Source: Brevundimonas sp.
Lineage (GTDB): Bacteria; Pseudomonadota; Alphaproteobacteria; Caulobacterales; Caulobacteraceae
Assembly: GCF_029945885.1 (NCBI RefSeq)
Contig: NZ_JAQSDK010000013.1
Span: forward strand, 62,001-126,000
Direction: 5' to 3'
DNA length: 64,000 bases
The position numbers and the translations under genes are program-made. Shown here piece after piece: positions 34,437 to 42,688 of the stretch. Position 1 is the first letter of the stretch. The number at the start of each line of letters is the position of its first letter. The notes beneath the pieces are model-generated. The model did not search any database. It was given only the letters and a program-made list of their open reading frames with translations, and was not told where the DNA came from.

Positions 34437-35903
34437 TCAAACATCATTCTTGTTCCAGGCCCGACCGGTGTCGGTCAGCAGCTTGCGGGCCGAGGCCGGG
34501 CCCCAGGTGCCGGCGGCATAGGGTTCCAGCCGGACGGCGGCCCCCGCCCAGGCGCGCGACACGTCATCGACCCACTCCCAGGCCTTCTCGGCCTCGTCGC
34601 GCCGCACGAACAGGGTCGAGTCGCCGGCCATGGCGTCGAGCAGCAGCCGCTCATAGGCGATGCGACGGCGCGGCGCGGCCTCGCCCTTGCCGTCAACGCC
34701 CCACGACAGGGACATGCGGATCGGCTGCAGCTGCATGCGCAGATCGAGGCCCGGTCGCTTGTTCATCACCGTCAGGGAGATGTCCTCGTCCGGCTGGAGT
34801 TCGATGACCAGACGGTTGTCGCTGACATCGCCGCGGGTGTCGTCGCGTCCGAAGATCGAGTGCGGGACGGCCTTGAACTGGATGACGATCTCGGTGCGCT
34901 TTTCCTTCAGCCGCTTGCCGGTCCGCATGAAGAAGGGCACCCCGGCCCAGCGCCAATTGTCGATATTGGCGCGGATGGCGACGAAGGTTTCGGTGTCGGA
35001 CGGCTGGCCGCGATCCTCGCTGTAGCTGGCCGCCGGACCACCGTCGACGGTCCCGGCGATATACTGGCCGCGCACGGTGACGGTCTCGGCGTCCTCGGGT
35101 GTGATCGGGCGCAGCGAGCGCAGCACCTTGACCTTCTCGTTGCGCACCGAGTCCGGGTCCAGATCCGATGGCGGCTCCATCGCCACCAGGCAGAGAAGCT
35201 GCAGCATGTGGTTCTGCACCATGTCCCGCAGCGCGCCGTACTCGTCGTAGTACGGCCAGCGGTCACCGACCCCGACGGTCTCGCCGATGGTGATCTGCAC
35301 GTGGTCGATGGTCAGGTTGTTCCACAGTGGTTCGAAGATGGTGTTGCCGAACCGCAGGGCGATCAGATTCTGGACCGTCTCCTTGCCGAGGTAGTGGTCG
35401 ATGCGGAACACGCGGTCCTCGGTGAAGGCGCGGCGCACGGCCTCGTCGATCTCGAGGAAGGATTCCAGGTCGCGGCCGACCGGCTTCTCGATGACGATGC
35501 GCGACTTTGGTCCGGCCAGTCCGGCCTCGGCCATCGCATCAACGATATGGCCGAACAGCGACGGGGACACGGCGAGGAAGGAGGTCAGGTCCTCATCGTC
35601 GCCCACCCGGGCCTTCAGGGTCTTCAGGCTCTCGGCTTTCGTGGCGTCGACAGCCAGATAGTCCAGGCGGAGGGCCAGCCGGTCCCAGCTGGCCGGGTCC
35701 CAGCCGCCGTCGGCCCTGGCCCGGGCCTCGACCGCTTCACGGGTGCGGGCGATATAGGCGGGAACCGTTTCTTCGCTCCGGGCTGCGGCGATGATTTTCA
35801 GACCGTCCGGAAGCAGGCCGTCGCGCTCAAGGAAATAGAGCGAGGGCAGCAGCATCCGCATGGCCAGGTCGCCGCCGCCGCCGAAGAGAACCAGTGCCGC
35901 CAT
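34437..35903 (-). CDS. zwf: Glucose-6-phosphate dehydrogenase
   Basis: Zwf oxidises glucose 6-phosphate to the lactone with NAD(P)+. The 488-residue protein has an N-terminal nucleotide-binding loop (LFGGGGDLAMRMLLPSL), the substrate motif FRIDHYLGKETVQN (about residue 170) and IVIEKPVGRDLES. Ala-Met replaces the more usual Ala-Lys after GDLA, which may bear on cofactor preference. It begins 33 bases after hisIE in the same direction, with no visible terminator between them. Confidence 0.95.
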   Translation of the reverse strand: MAALVLFGGGGDLAMRMLLPSLYFLERDGLLPDGLKIIAAARSEETVPAYIARTREAVEARARADGGWDPASWDRLALRLDYLAVDATKAESLKTLKARVGDDEDLTSFLAVSPSLFGHIVDAMAEAGLAGPKSRIVIEKPVGRDLESFLEIDEAVRRAFTEDRVFRIDHYLGKETVQNLIALRFGNTIFEPLWNNLTIDHVQITIGETVGVGDRWPYYDEYGALRDMVQNHMLQLLCLVAMEPPSDLDPDSVRNEKVKVLRSLRPITPEDAETVTVRGQYIAGTVDGGPAASYSEDRGQPSDTETFVAIRANIDNWRWAGVPFFMRTGKRLKEKRTEIVIQFKAVPHSIFGRDDTRGDVSDNRLVIELQPDEDISLTVMNKRPGLDLRMQLQPIRMSLSWGVDGKGEAAPRRRIAYERLLLDAMAGDSTLFVRRDEAEKAWEWVDDVSRAWAGAAVRLEPYAAGTWGPASARKLLTDTGRAWNKNDV

Positions 35904-35936
35904 AAAAGGTGTCGCTTCCCGTTAAATCCGCCTCGG

Positions 35937-36557
35937 TCAGTGTTTGGCCGCTTCGGCCCTTTGAGCCAACACGTTGAGGACGTCCTGAAACACCAAGTTA
36001 CGCGCGCGGAGCAGGACCAGCAGATGATAGATCAGGTCGGCGGCTTCTGAACACACTTCCTCGTCCGGACCGGCGGCACCGGCGAGGGCGGTCTCGACGC
36101 CCTCCTCACCGACCTTCTGGGCGACCCGCTTGGGTCCCTCGGCCAGCAGGCGAGCGGTCCAGCTGGTGGCCGGGTCGGCGGCGGCGCGTTCGGCGATGGT
36201 CGCCTCCAGTCGGGCGATCCGGCCCAGACCGGGGGCGTCGGCGTCACCGAAACAACTGGTGGTGCCCAGATGGCAGGCGGGACCCATCGGTCGCACCGCC
36301 AGCACCAGGGCGTCGCGATCACAGTCGGGGGTGATCGTCACGACGGTCTGCCGGTTGCCCGAGGTCTCGCCCTTGCGCCAGCGTCCACCGCGCGAGCGCG
36401 AAAAGAAGGTGGCCTCGCCGGAGACGATCGTCTCGTCGAGGGCGGCGCGATCCATATAGGCCAGGGTCAGGACCTGCAGGGTGTCGGCGTCCTGGACCAC
36501 CACCGGGATCAGGCCGTTGCCCTTGGCGAAATCCAGCGTGTCGGGGTCGAGGGTCAC
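35937..36557 (-). CDS. hisIE: Bifunctional phosphoribosyl-AMP cyclohydrolase / phosphoribosyl-ATP pyrophosphatase
   Basis: This fused enzyme performs the second and third steps of histidine synthesis. The 206-residue protein has an N-terminal HisI part (residues about 1-110) with TLAYMDRAAL, SRSRGGRWRKGETSGN and metal-binding CDRDA/CHLGTTSCF. A C-terminal HisE part (about 115-206) has KRVAQKVGEEGVETALA and SEAADLIYHLLVLL. It begins with GTG 36557, overlapping hisF as GTGA. It is the last his gene, immediately before zwf. Confidence 0.95.
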   Translation of the reverse strand: MTLDPDTLDFAKGNGLIPVVVQDADTLQVLTLAYMDRAALDETIVSGEATFFSRSRGGRWRKGETSGNRQTVVTITPDCDRDALVLAVRPMGPACHLGTTSCFGDADAPGLGRIARLEATIAERAAADPATSWTARLLAEGPKRVAQKVGEEGVETALAGAAGPDEEVCSEAADLIYHLLVLLRARNLVFQDVLNVLAQRAEAAKH

Positions 36558-37321
36558 AGGCGCATCTCCTGGCCGGCGTCAGAGAGGAAGGTCTTCAGAT
36601 CGGGAATGGTCAGGGCCCCGGTGTGGAACACACTGGCGGCCAGGGCTCCGGACACATCGGCGTCACGGAACACATCGAGGAAATGGCTGGCCGCGCCGGC
36701 CCCGCCCGAGGCGATCAGCGGGATGGTCAGCCGCGACCGGGCCTCGGCCAGCTGGGCGATGTCATAGCCATGGCGCACGCCGTCCTGATCGATGCAGTTC
36801 AGCACGATCTCGCCGGCCCCGAGGGTCTGGGCCTCGACGATCCAGTCCATCGTGCGCCGGCCGGCGGCGCGGCGGGCGTCGGGATCGCCGGTGTATTTGT
36901 GCACGACCCAGTCCCCGTCCTCCAGCCGGCTGTCGACGCCGACGACGACGCACTGGCTGCCCAGCCGGGCGGCCATGTCGCCGATCAGGTCCGGCCGTTC
37001 GAGGGCGGGGGAGTTGATCGAGACCTTGTCGGCCCCGTTGTCGAGGCAGCGGGCGGCCTGGTCGACGGTACGGATGCCGCCGGCGACGCAGAAGGGGATG
37101 TCCAGCAGCCGGGCGATGTCGCGCACCCAGCCGTAGTCGAGCGTGCGCCCCTCGGGCGAGGCGGTGATGTCATAGAAGACCAGCTCGTCGGCCCCCTGGT
37201 CGCGATACCGCGCGGCCAGGTCGGCGGCGTCCCCCATGTCGACGTGGTTCTCGAACCGGACGCCCTTGACCACCCGGCCGTCGCGGACGTCGAGGCAGGG
37301 GATGATGCGGCGCGCCGTCAT
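36554..37321 (-). CDS. hisF: Imidazole glycerol phosphate synthase cyclase subunit
   Basis: HisF uses ammonia from HisH to make imidazole glycerol phosphate and AICAR. The 255-residue TIM barrel has the catalytic Asp in IIPCLDVRDGRVVKGV, the second Asp in VVVGVDSRLEDG, and Gly-rich phosphate-binding loops (FCVAGGIRT, LIASGGAGA). ATG 37321 overlaps the hisA stop as ATGA; in-frame sequence farther upstream lies inside hisA. Four-base overlaps link it to hisA and hisIE. Confidence 0.95.
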   Translation of the reverse strand: MTARRIIPCLDVRDGRVVKGVRFENHVDMGDAADLAARYRDQGADELVFYDITASPEGRTLDYGWVRDIARLLDIPFCVAGGIRTVDQAARCLDNGADKVSINSPALERPDLIGDMAARLGSQCVVVGVDSRLEDGDWVVHKYTGDPDARRAAGRRTMDWIVEAQTLGAGEIVLNCIDQDGVRHGYDIAQLAEARSRLTIPLIASGGAGAASHFLDVFRDADVSGALAASVFHTGALTIPDLKTFLSDAGQEMRL

Positions 37322-38049
37322 GTGACGATTCCGACGGCCTGATCGACGGTGAACCGGCCTTCGTAGAGGGCGCGGCCGACGATGGCTCCGGCGCAGCCGA
37401 TGGCGGCGGCTTCGGTCAGGTCGGAGAGGACAGCAACGCCGCCCGAGGCCTGGACCTGCAGGTCGGGGCGGCGACGGACGATCTGGCCCAGCAGGTCGAG
37501 GTTGGGCCCGGTCAGGGCCCCGTCGCGCCCGACGTCTGTGACCAGCAGGTGCCGGGCCAGATCGGGCGGATAGCGGTCCAGTGCCGCCCACAGATCGACA
37601 TCGGCGGCCTGGGTCCAACCCTTCAGGGCCGGGACATAGCGGTCGCCGTCGGCCCTGACGTCGATGGCCAGGGTGAGGCGGTTCGGACCGAAGCGGCGCA
37701 GCCAGTCGGCCACGGTCTCGGGCTGGGACACGGCCAGCGACCCGACCACGACCCGGGCAACCCCGGCGTCGATCAGGGCGGCGACATCCTCGGCTGTGCG
37801 CACGCCGCCGCCGGACTGGATGCGGATGTCGACCGAATTGGCCAGTTCGCCGATCAGGGTGTGCTGGACCGCGCGCCCGGCCTCGGCCCCGTCCAGATCG
37901 ACGATATGGGCCCAGGTTGCGCCCGAGGCGGCGAAGGCGGCCAGCCGGGCGGCGGGGTGGTCGTCATAGCGTGTGACCTGGTCGAACCGGCCATGCATCA
38001 GACGCACGCAGACGCCGGCACGCAGGTCGATGGCGGGATAGACGATCAT
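37318..38049 (-). CDS. hisA: ProFAR isomerase HisA
   Basis: HisA isomerises ProFAR to PRFAR in the fourth step of histidine synthesis. The 243-residue TIM barrel has YPAIDLRAGVCVRL with the catalytic Asp, IQSGGGVRT and LVTDVGRDGALTGPN with the second Asp. ATG 38049 overlaps the hisH stop as ATGA and begins with the family-typical MIVYPAIDL; a longer in-frame form from 38121 would lie inside hisH. It likely arose by the same duplication as hisF. Confidence 0.95.
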   Translation of the reverse strand: MIVYPAIDLRAGVCVRLMHGRFDQVTRYDDHPAARLAAFAASGATWAHIVDLDGAEAGRAVQHTLIGELANSVDIRIQSGGGVRTAEDVAALIDAGVARVVVGSLAVSQPETVADWLRRFGPNRLTLAIDVRADGDRYVPALKGWTQAADVDLWAALDRYPPDLARHLLVTDVGRDGALTGPNLDLLGQIVRRRPDLQVQASGGVAVLSDLTEAAAIGCAGAIVGRALYEGRFTVDQAVGIVT

Positions 38050-38648
38050 AGGGGGAGGCCCAGGAAATTCTGCAGGATACGCGCGCCGGTCGCGGCCGAG
38101 CGCTCGGGGTGAAACTGGCAACCCCAGCGGTTGCCGCTGCGCACCACGGCAGGCACGGCGGTGCCGTAGTCGGCGGTGGCCAGGGTGGCGTCGGTGACCG
38201 GGCAGACGAAACTATGGACGAAATAGGCATAGTCGCCGTCGCTGACCCCGCCCAACAGCGGGTCGGGTTTCACCCCCTCCAGCCGGGTCCAGCCCATGTG
38301 CGGCACCGGCAGGGCGGGGCCACCTTCCAGTTTCCGCACCGTGCCGGGGATCAGGCCCAGCAGGTCGACGCCGCCGCCCTCGTCGCTGCGCTCGAACAGC
38401 AGTTGCTGGCCCAGACAGACGCCCAGAAGCGGGCGGCCAAAGGCGCGGATCGGCGCGCTCAGGCCCAGGGTCTCCAGTCTTTCCATCGCATAGGCGGCCG
38501 CGCCGACACCGGGCAGGATCAGCCGTTCGGCGGCGGCGATCACCTGCGGGTCGTCGGTGATCTCGACCGAGGCCCCCAGACGTTCGAGCGCAAACTGGAC
38601 CGAGGCGGTATTGCCCGCGCCGTAGCCGACGACGGTGACCGTGCTCAC
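38046..38648 (-). CDS. hisH: Imidazole glycerol phosphate synthase glutaminase subunit
   Basis: HisH hydrolyses glutamine and channels ammonia to HisF. The 200-residue class-I glutamine amidotransferase has the oxyanion/nucleophile region LLGVCLGQQLLFERSDEG and the catalytic His-Glu pair in CQFHPERSAATGA. It begins at GTG 38648, overlapping the hisC*-hisB stop as GTGA, and runs into hisA by ATGA. Length is normal. Confidence 0.95.
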   Translation of the reverse strand: MSTVTVVGYGAGNTASVQFALERLGASVEITDDPQVIAAAERLILPGVGAAAYAMERLETLGLSAPIRAFGRPLLGVCLGQQLLFERSDEGGGVDLLGLIPGTVRKLEGGPALPVPHMGWTRLEGVKPDPLLGGVSDGDYAYFVHSFVCPVTDATLATADYGTAVPAVVRSGNRWGCQFHPERSAATGARILQNFLGLPL

Positions 38649-40081
38649 AGCACCCCCTTGGTCGAGGGGATGGCGTCACCCTCGACGCGGATGGCCTGGC
38701 GCAGGGCGCGGCCGAAGGCCTTGTAGACGGCCTCGGTCTTGTGGTGGTCGTCGTCGCCGGTCACCGTGACATGGATCGCGGCCCCGAGGTGTTCGGCCAG
38801 GGAGCGGAACACATGGGCGGTCATGTCGGTACGATAGTCACCGATGAAGGGCGTGGCGAACGTCCCCTCGAACACCGGGTAGGGCCGGCCCGACAGGTCG
38901 ATCGACACCGAAGCATTGGCCTCGTCCATCGGCAGGACGAAGCCGTAGCGGGCGATGCCGCGCCGCTCGCCAAGGGCCTGCTTCAGCGCCTGGCCCAGGG
39001 CAATGGCACTGTCCTCGATCGTGTGGTGCGGATCCGTGTGCAGGTCCCCCTCACACGACAGCCGGATGGAGAAGCCGCCGTGGGCGGCAACCTGTTCCAG
39101 CATGTGGTCGAAGAAGCCGACGCCCGTGTGGATGGCCACCGGACCGGCGGCATCGAGGTCGACCACACAGACGATCCGGGTCTCCTTTGTATCGCGCACG
39201 GCCTCGCCGGTGCGGGCCGCCCGGCGCGGGGCCGGACCGATGCCGAGGGCGGTCAGCAGCCGGTCATTGTCCTCAGGCCGGATGGAGACGGGCAGGCGCA
39301 GCCGGTCGCCGGACCGGTCGACCGCAACCCCGAATTTCTCCAGCGCCGCCAGGGTGGCCTCCGGATCGGCCGGCCGGACCATTACGATCGGGCCGACGCC
39401 CGGCTCGATGGCCATCACCCGACCCAGCGCCGCCGCGACCCGGTCACGCTCGCACCGCACGGTGGCAATCCGCCCGGACGTCTCGACCATGCGCGACGGA
39501 TCCAGCGCCTGCAGGGCCAGCCGCATCGACGGTTCGGGCAGGGCATAGGGCTCCAGCATGGTGCCCAGCCGGGCGAGGGTCGCAGCATGGGCCAGGGCCG
39601 CGCCGATCCGGGCCCCGGCCAGGCCGTAGGCCAGCGACAGGCTGCGCAGGACGATCAGATTGGCATGGTCGCCGATGGCTTCGGCCGCCGACGGGGCGTC
39701 TGAAAATTCGATCAGACCCTCGTCGATCACCAGCAGGGCCGGGGCGACGCGTTCGGCCATTTCAGCCACGGCCTCGGGCGAGCCGAGGGCGCGGATGACG
39801 ACGGCCCCGGTCTCGCCGGTGATGCCGGGGCGCGCATAGATCGCCGCCAGTCCGGCATAGGGCTGGGCCTCCGGTGCGGTGACGGACAGGCCGTCCCGCG
39901 CGCACAGGCGCCAGACCAGCTCCAGCCCGTGCGACAGGCCGCGCACCGGCAGGACCTGCTCGACCGGCACGGCGTAGATCCGGGCCATCCGGGCGGCGAG
40001 GGCGGACGGGTCGGCCGGATAGCGGTCCAGACCACTGCCGTCGGAGACCAGCGGGGCAAAGGGGGCGGGCAGGTTGATCAT
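38645..40081 (-). CDS. hisB: Fusion of a degenerate HisC-type aminotransferase domain with HisB dehydratase
   Basis: The 478-residue protein joins two domains. Residues about 290-478 are a complete imidazoleglycerol-phosphate dehydratase: GVGFFDHMLEQ, DPHHTIEDSAIALGQ, DDDHHKTEAVYKAF and C-terminal PSTKGVL. Residues about 1-280 follow the HisC aminotransferase plan (RSLS-L-AYGLAGARIG, VIDEGLIEFSD), but Leu150 occupies the PLP-Lys position, and the SNEN, NGSDE and NPxNPTG motifs are gone. This half should be inactive as a transaminase. The gene fills the hisC-hisB slot of the operon. ATG 40081 overlaps hisD as ATGA; a GTG lies at 40090. The intact hisC is at 13.3-14.4 kb. Confidence 0.93.
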   Translation of the reverse strand: MINLPAPFAPLVSDGSGLDRYPADPSALAARMARIYAVPVEQVLPVRGLSHGLELVWRLCARDGLSVTAPEAQPYAGLAAIYARPGITGETGAVVIRALGSPEAVAEMAERVAPALLVIDEGLIEFSDAPSAAEAIGDHANLIVLRSLSLAYGLAGARIGAALAHAATLARLGTMLEPYALPEPSMRLALQALDPSRMVETSGRIATVRCERDRVAAALGRVMAIEPGVGPIVMVRPADPEATLAALEKFGVAVDRSGDRLRLPVSIRPEDNDRLLTALGIGPAPRRAARTGEAVRDTKETRIVCVVDLDAAGPVAIHTGVGFFDHMLEQVAAHGGFSIRLSCEGDLHTDPHHTIEDSAIALGQALKQALGERRGIARYGFVLPMDEANASVSIDLSGRPYPVFEGTFATPFIGDYRTDMTAHVFRSLAEHLGAAIHVTVTGDDDHHKTEAVYKAFGRALRQAIRVEGDAIPSTKGVL

Positions 40082-41385
40082 GATGCGCACCTCAGGTCGG
40101 CGGCGCGGGCGTGGGCCTCCAGACCCTCCAGCCGCGCCAGTCGGGCGGCGACCGGAGCCAGGGCGGCGGCTCCGGCGACGGTGACTCGTTGTACCGACAT
40201 GGTGGTCATGAAGCTGGCCGTGGTGATTCCGCCCAGGGTGCGGGCCCCGCCGTCAGTCGGCAGGACGTGGCTGGGTCCGGCGGCATAGTCGCCCAGGGTC
40301 TCGGCGGCGCAGTTGCCGACGAAGACGGCCCCGGCGGCGGAAATCTGCGCCACAAGCGCCTCGGGGGTTTCGGTCTGCAGCGACAGGTGTTCGGGGCCGT
40401 AGAGGTTGGAGACGGCGCAGGCCTCGGCCAGGTCACGCACCTTGATAGCCCGCCCCTCGGACAGGGATGTCCGGGCGATGGCGGCGCGGGGCAGGGACGG
40501 CAGCTGGGCCTCGACCTCTTCGAGGATCGCATTAATCGCGGCCCTGCTGTCGGAAACCAGCACCACCTGGGCGTCGGCGTCGTGCTCGGCCTGGCTCAGC
40601 AGGTCGGCGGCGACGATGACCGGATCGGCCGCGAGGTCGGCGATGACCAGCAGTTCGGACGGGCCGGCGGGCATGTCGACGGCGGGGCCACCGGGCAGGG
40701 CCGCGGCCTGACGCTTGGCCTCGGCCACCCAGGCATTGCCGGGGCCGAACAGCTTGTCACAGGGGGCGATCTCGCCGTCGTCGAGGGTGACGCCGAAGGT
40801 CAGGGCGGCGATGGCCTGGGCCCCGCCGATGAACCACAGATCGTCCAGCCCGCCCTCGGCCGCGGCCAGGATCATGGCCGGGTGGGGCTCGCCGTCCTTC
40901 GTTGGCGGGGTCACGGCGACGCGGCGCTCGACTCCCGCGGCCGTGGCCGGGATGGCCAGCATCAGCAGGGACGAAAACAGCGGGGCCGACCCACCGGGCA
41001 CGTAGAGACCGGCCGAGGCGATCGGCCGCCACACCAGCTGCGAGCGCACGCCCGGCGTGGTCTCGATGATCGCCGTATCGACCGGAACCGTCAGCTGGTG
41101 GAAGACGCGCACATTGGCGGCGGCCATGGTGATGGCGCGGGTGTCGGCGGGCGACAGCCGGTCACGGGCGGCGGCCACGCTGTCCGGGGTGATGGCGATG
41201 CGGCGCGGGGCCGCCCCGTCCAGCTTCAGGCTCCAGTCGGTGACGGCGGCACCGCCGCGGGCCTGAACGTCGTCGAAGATGGCGCGCACGCCGTCGGCCA
41301 CGCGCGTCTCGGTACGGCGTTGTGGTCGGGCGAGGGCGGCGCGGCGGCCGTCGGCATCGAGGGAAGACCAGTCGATCAGTCGCAT
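40078..41385 (-). CDS. hisD: Histidinol dehydrogenase
   Basis: HisD oxidises histidinol to histidine in two NAD-dependent steps with bound zinc. The 435-residue protein has the substrate/zinc regions [39 protein letters not shown] and [18 protein letters not shown] 41385 shares its A with the hisG stop (TGATG); an in-frame GTG immediately upstream at 41388 is an alternative. It overlaps the next gene by ATGA. Confidence 0.95.
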   Translation of the reverse strand: MRLIDWSSLDADGRRAALARPQRRTETRVADGVRAIFDDVQARGGAAVTDWSLKLDGAAPRRIAITPDSVAAARDRLSPADTRAITMAAANVRVFHQLTVPVDTAIIETTPGVRSQLVWRPIASAGLYVPGGSAPLFSSLLMLAIPATAAGVERRVAVTPPTKDGEPHPAMILAAAEGGLDDLWFIGGAQAIAALTFGVTLDDGEIAPCDKLFGPGNAWVAEAKRQAAALPGGPAVDMPAGPSELLVIADLAADPVIVAADLLSQAEHDADAQVVLVSDSRAAINAILEEVEAQLPSLPRAAIARTSLSEGRAIKVRDLAEACAVSNLYGPEHLSLQTETPEALVAQISAAGAVFVGNCAAETLGDYAAGPSHVLPTDGGARTLGGITTASFMTTMSVQRVTVAGAAALAPVAARLARLEGLEAHARAADLRCAS

Positions 41386-42266
41386 CACATCATCTTCTCG
41401 ATCGGCAGGACCAGGATGGCCGAGGCCCCGGCGGCCTTCAGCTTCTCCAGCGTCTCCCAGAACACAGCCTCCTGACAGACGGCGTGGACGGCGACCGCAT
41501 CGTCGCGCCCCGACAGGGGCATGACCGTCGGTGAGCCGGCTCCGGGCAGGATGGCGGTGATGGCGTCCAGAGCTGAGCGCGGCGCGTTCAGCATCACATA
41601 TTTGGCCCCTTGGGAGGACACCACGCCGCTCATCCGCTCGATGATGCTGTCCAGCAGGTGCTGCAGGCCGGGCTCGGGCGGCTGCGGTGCGCGGATCAGC
41701 ACGGCCTCGCTCTGCAGCACGGTCTCGCGGGCCATCAGCCCATTGGCCTCCAGCGTGGCCCCGGTCGAGACCAGGTCACAGATCGCCGCCGCCAGCTTCA
41801 GTCGGGGCGCGACCTCGACCGCGCCGCGCATGACCACGATGTCGGCGTTGACGCCCTGGGCCTCGAGATAGCGCCGCAGGATTTTGGGATAGGAGGTGGC
41901 GATTCGCAGCCCCTCCAGCGAGGCCGGTCCGGCATAGTCCAGCGTCGGCGGCACGGCCAGTTTCAGCGTGCAGCGCCCGAAGCCCAGCGGCATGATCACC
42001 TCGGCCGTCGGCCCGCCGTTGCGGGCCTCCTCCAGGACGTTCTCGCCGACGATGCCCAGGTCGCAGACGCCGTCGGCGACAAAGGTCGGGATGTCGTCGT
42101 CGCGCACCCGAAGCAGGTCGATCGGATAGTTCTCGACCCGGTAGAGCAGGTCGTTGTTGCCCTTGACCACGCGCAGGCCCGCGTCGCGGACGAGGTCGAG
42201 GCTACGGTCGGCCAGGCGGCCGGATTTCTGGACGGCGATGCGAAGTCGCCCCTGGACGGTACTCAT
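41385..42266 (-). CDS. hisG: ATP phosphoribosyltransferase, long form
   Basis: HisG condenses ATP with PRPP, the first and feedback-controlled step of histidine synthesis. The 293-residue length and C-terminal region (DAVAVHAVCQEAVFWETLEKLKAAGA) show the long form with its own regulatory domain, so no HisZ is needed. The core has IAVQKSGRLAD, VGENVLEE and AAICDLVSTGATLEANGL. It is the first enzyme gene of the his operon, 11 bases after the YerC/TrpR-type regulator. Confidence 0.95.
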   Translation of the reverse strand: MSTVQGRLRIAVQKSGRLADRSLDLVRDAGLRVVKGNNDLLYRVENYPIDLLRVRDDDIPTFVADGVCDLGIVGENVLEEARNGGPTAEVIMPLGFGRCTLKLAVPPTLDYAGPASLEGLRIATSYPKILRRYLEAQGVNADIVVMRGAVEVAPRLKLAAAICDLVSTGATLEANGLMARETVLQSEAVLIRAPQPPEPGLQHLLDSIIERMSGVVSSQGAKYVMLNAPRSALDAITAILPGAGSPTVMPLSGRDDAVAVHAVCQEAVFWETLEKLKAAGASAILVLPIEKMM

Positions 42267-42276
42267 GATCGGCTAC

Positions 42277-42597
42277 TCAGGCTTTCTTTTTCAGGCGGTC
42301 GAGCACGAGGCGGTAGCCCTGGTGCGGCATGTCTTTCAGGGACCGGGCGACCCGCACGACCGTGGTGGGGCTGGCCCCGGCGGCGAGGGCGATCTCGCGG
42401 TACGTCTGCGCCTGTTCGTCGAGCAGGCGCGCGACGGCCCAACGTTCCGCGAAAGCCCGCAGTTCCGACGGGGTGCACAGGTCGGACAGGAAGGCGTCCA
42501 CCTCCTCACGCGTTCGCAGGGACAGCAGGGCGTCGTAGAGCGCGATACGGTCGTCGGCGGCCTTTTTCAGGGCCTTGGGTGAGGGGGCGTCGGTCAT
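42277..42597 (-). CDS. YerC/TrpR-type DNA-binding regulator, likely histidine operon repressor
   Basis: The 106-residue protein is a TrpR-superfamily (YerC/YecD) helix-turn-helix factor. It has the SLRTREEVDAFLSDLCTPSE core and EIALAAGASPTTVVRVARSL as the DNA-reading helices. Related HisR proteins in Firmicutes are predicted to repress his genes in response to histidine. It lies 11 bases before hisG in the same operon. ATG 42597 is chosen; a GTG at 42609 overlaps the candidate operator. A palindrome at 42603-42628 would allow autoregulation. The his link is inferred. Confidence 0.82.
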   Translation of the reverse strand: MTDAPSPKALKKAADDRIALYDALLSLRTREEVDAFLSDLCTPSELRAFAERWAVARLLDEQAQTYREIALAAGASPTTVVRVARSLKDMPHQGYRLVLDRLKKKA

Positions 42598-42602
42598 GGC
42601 TT

Positions 42603-42628
42603 GTTCCACTATGCTGTAACGATGGAAC
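42603..42628. promoter_or_regulatory. Palindromic candidate operator before the YerC-his operon
   Basis: GTTCCA (42603-42608) and TGGAAC (42623-42628) form a perfect six-base inverted repeat around an AT-rich 14-base centre. It sits directly before the YerC start, in the only obvious promoter region of the his array. It fits a dimeric TrpR-type repressor site; no binding is shown. Confidence 0.5.
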
Positions 42629-42688
42629 GGTCAAGCGGTTCTGGCCATGGGCTGGGAGAAGGGCCAGGAAGTCGCTATTCCCGGTCCC

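Noticed and set aside
38050..38121. Longer HisA start inside hisH
   Set aside because: The added 24 residues are not HisA-like; the ATGA overlap at 38049 agrees with the rest of the operon.
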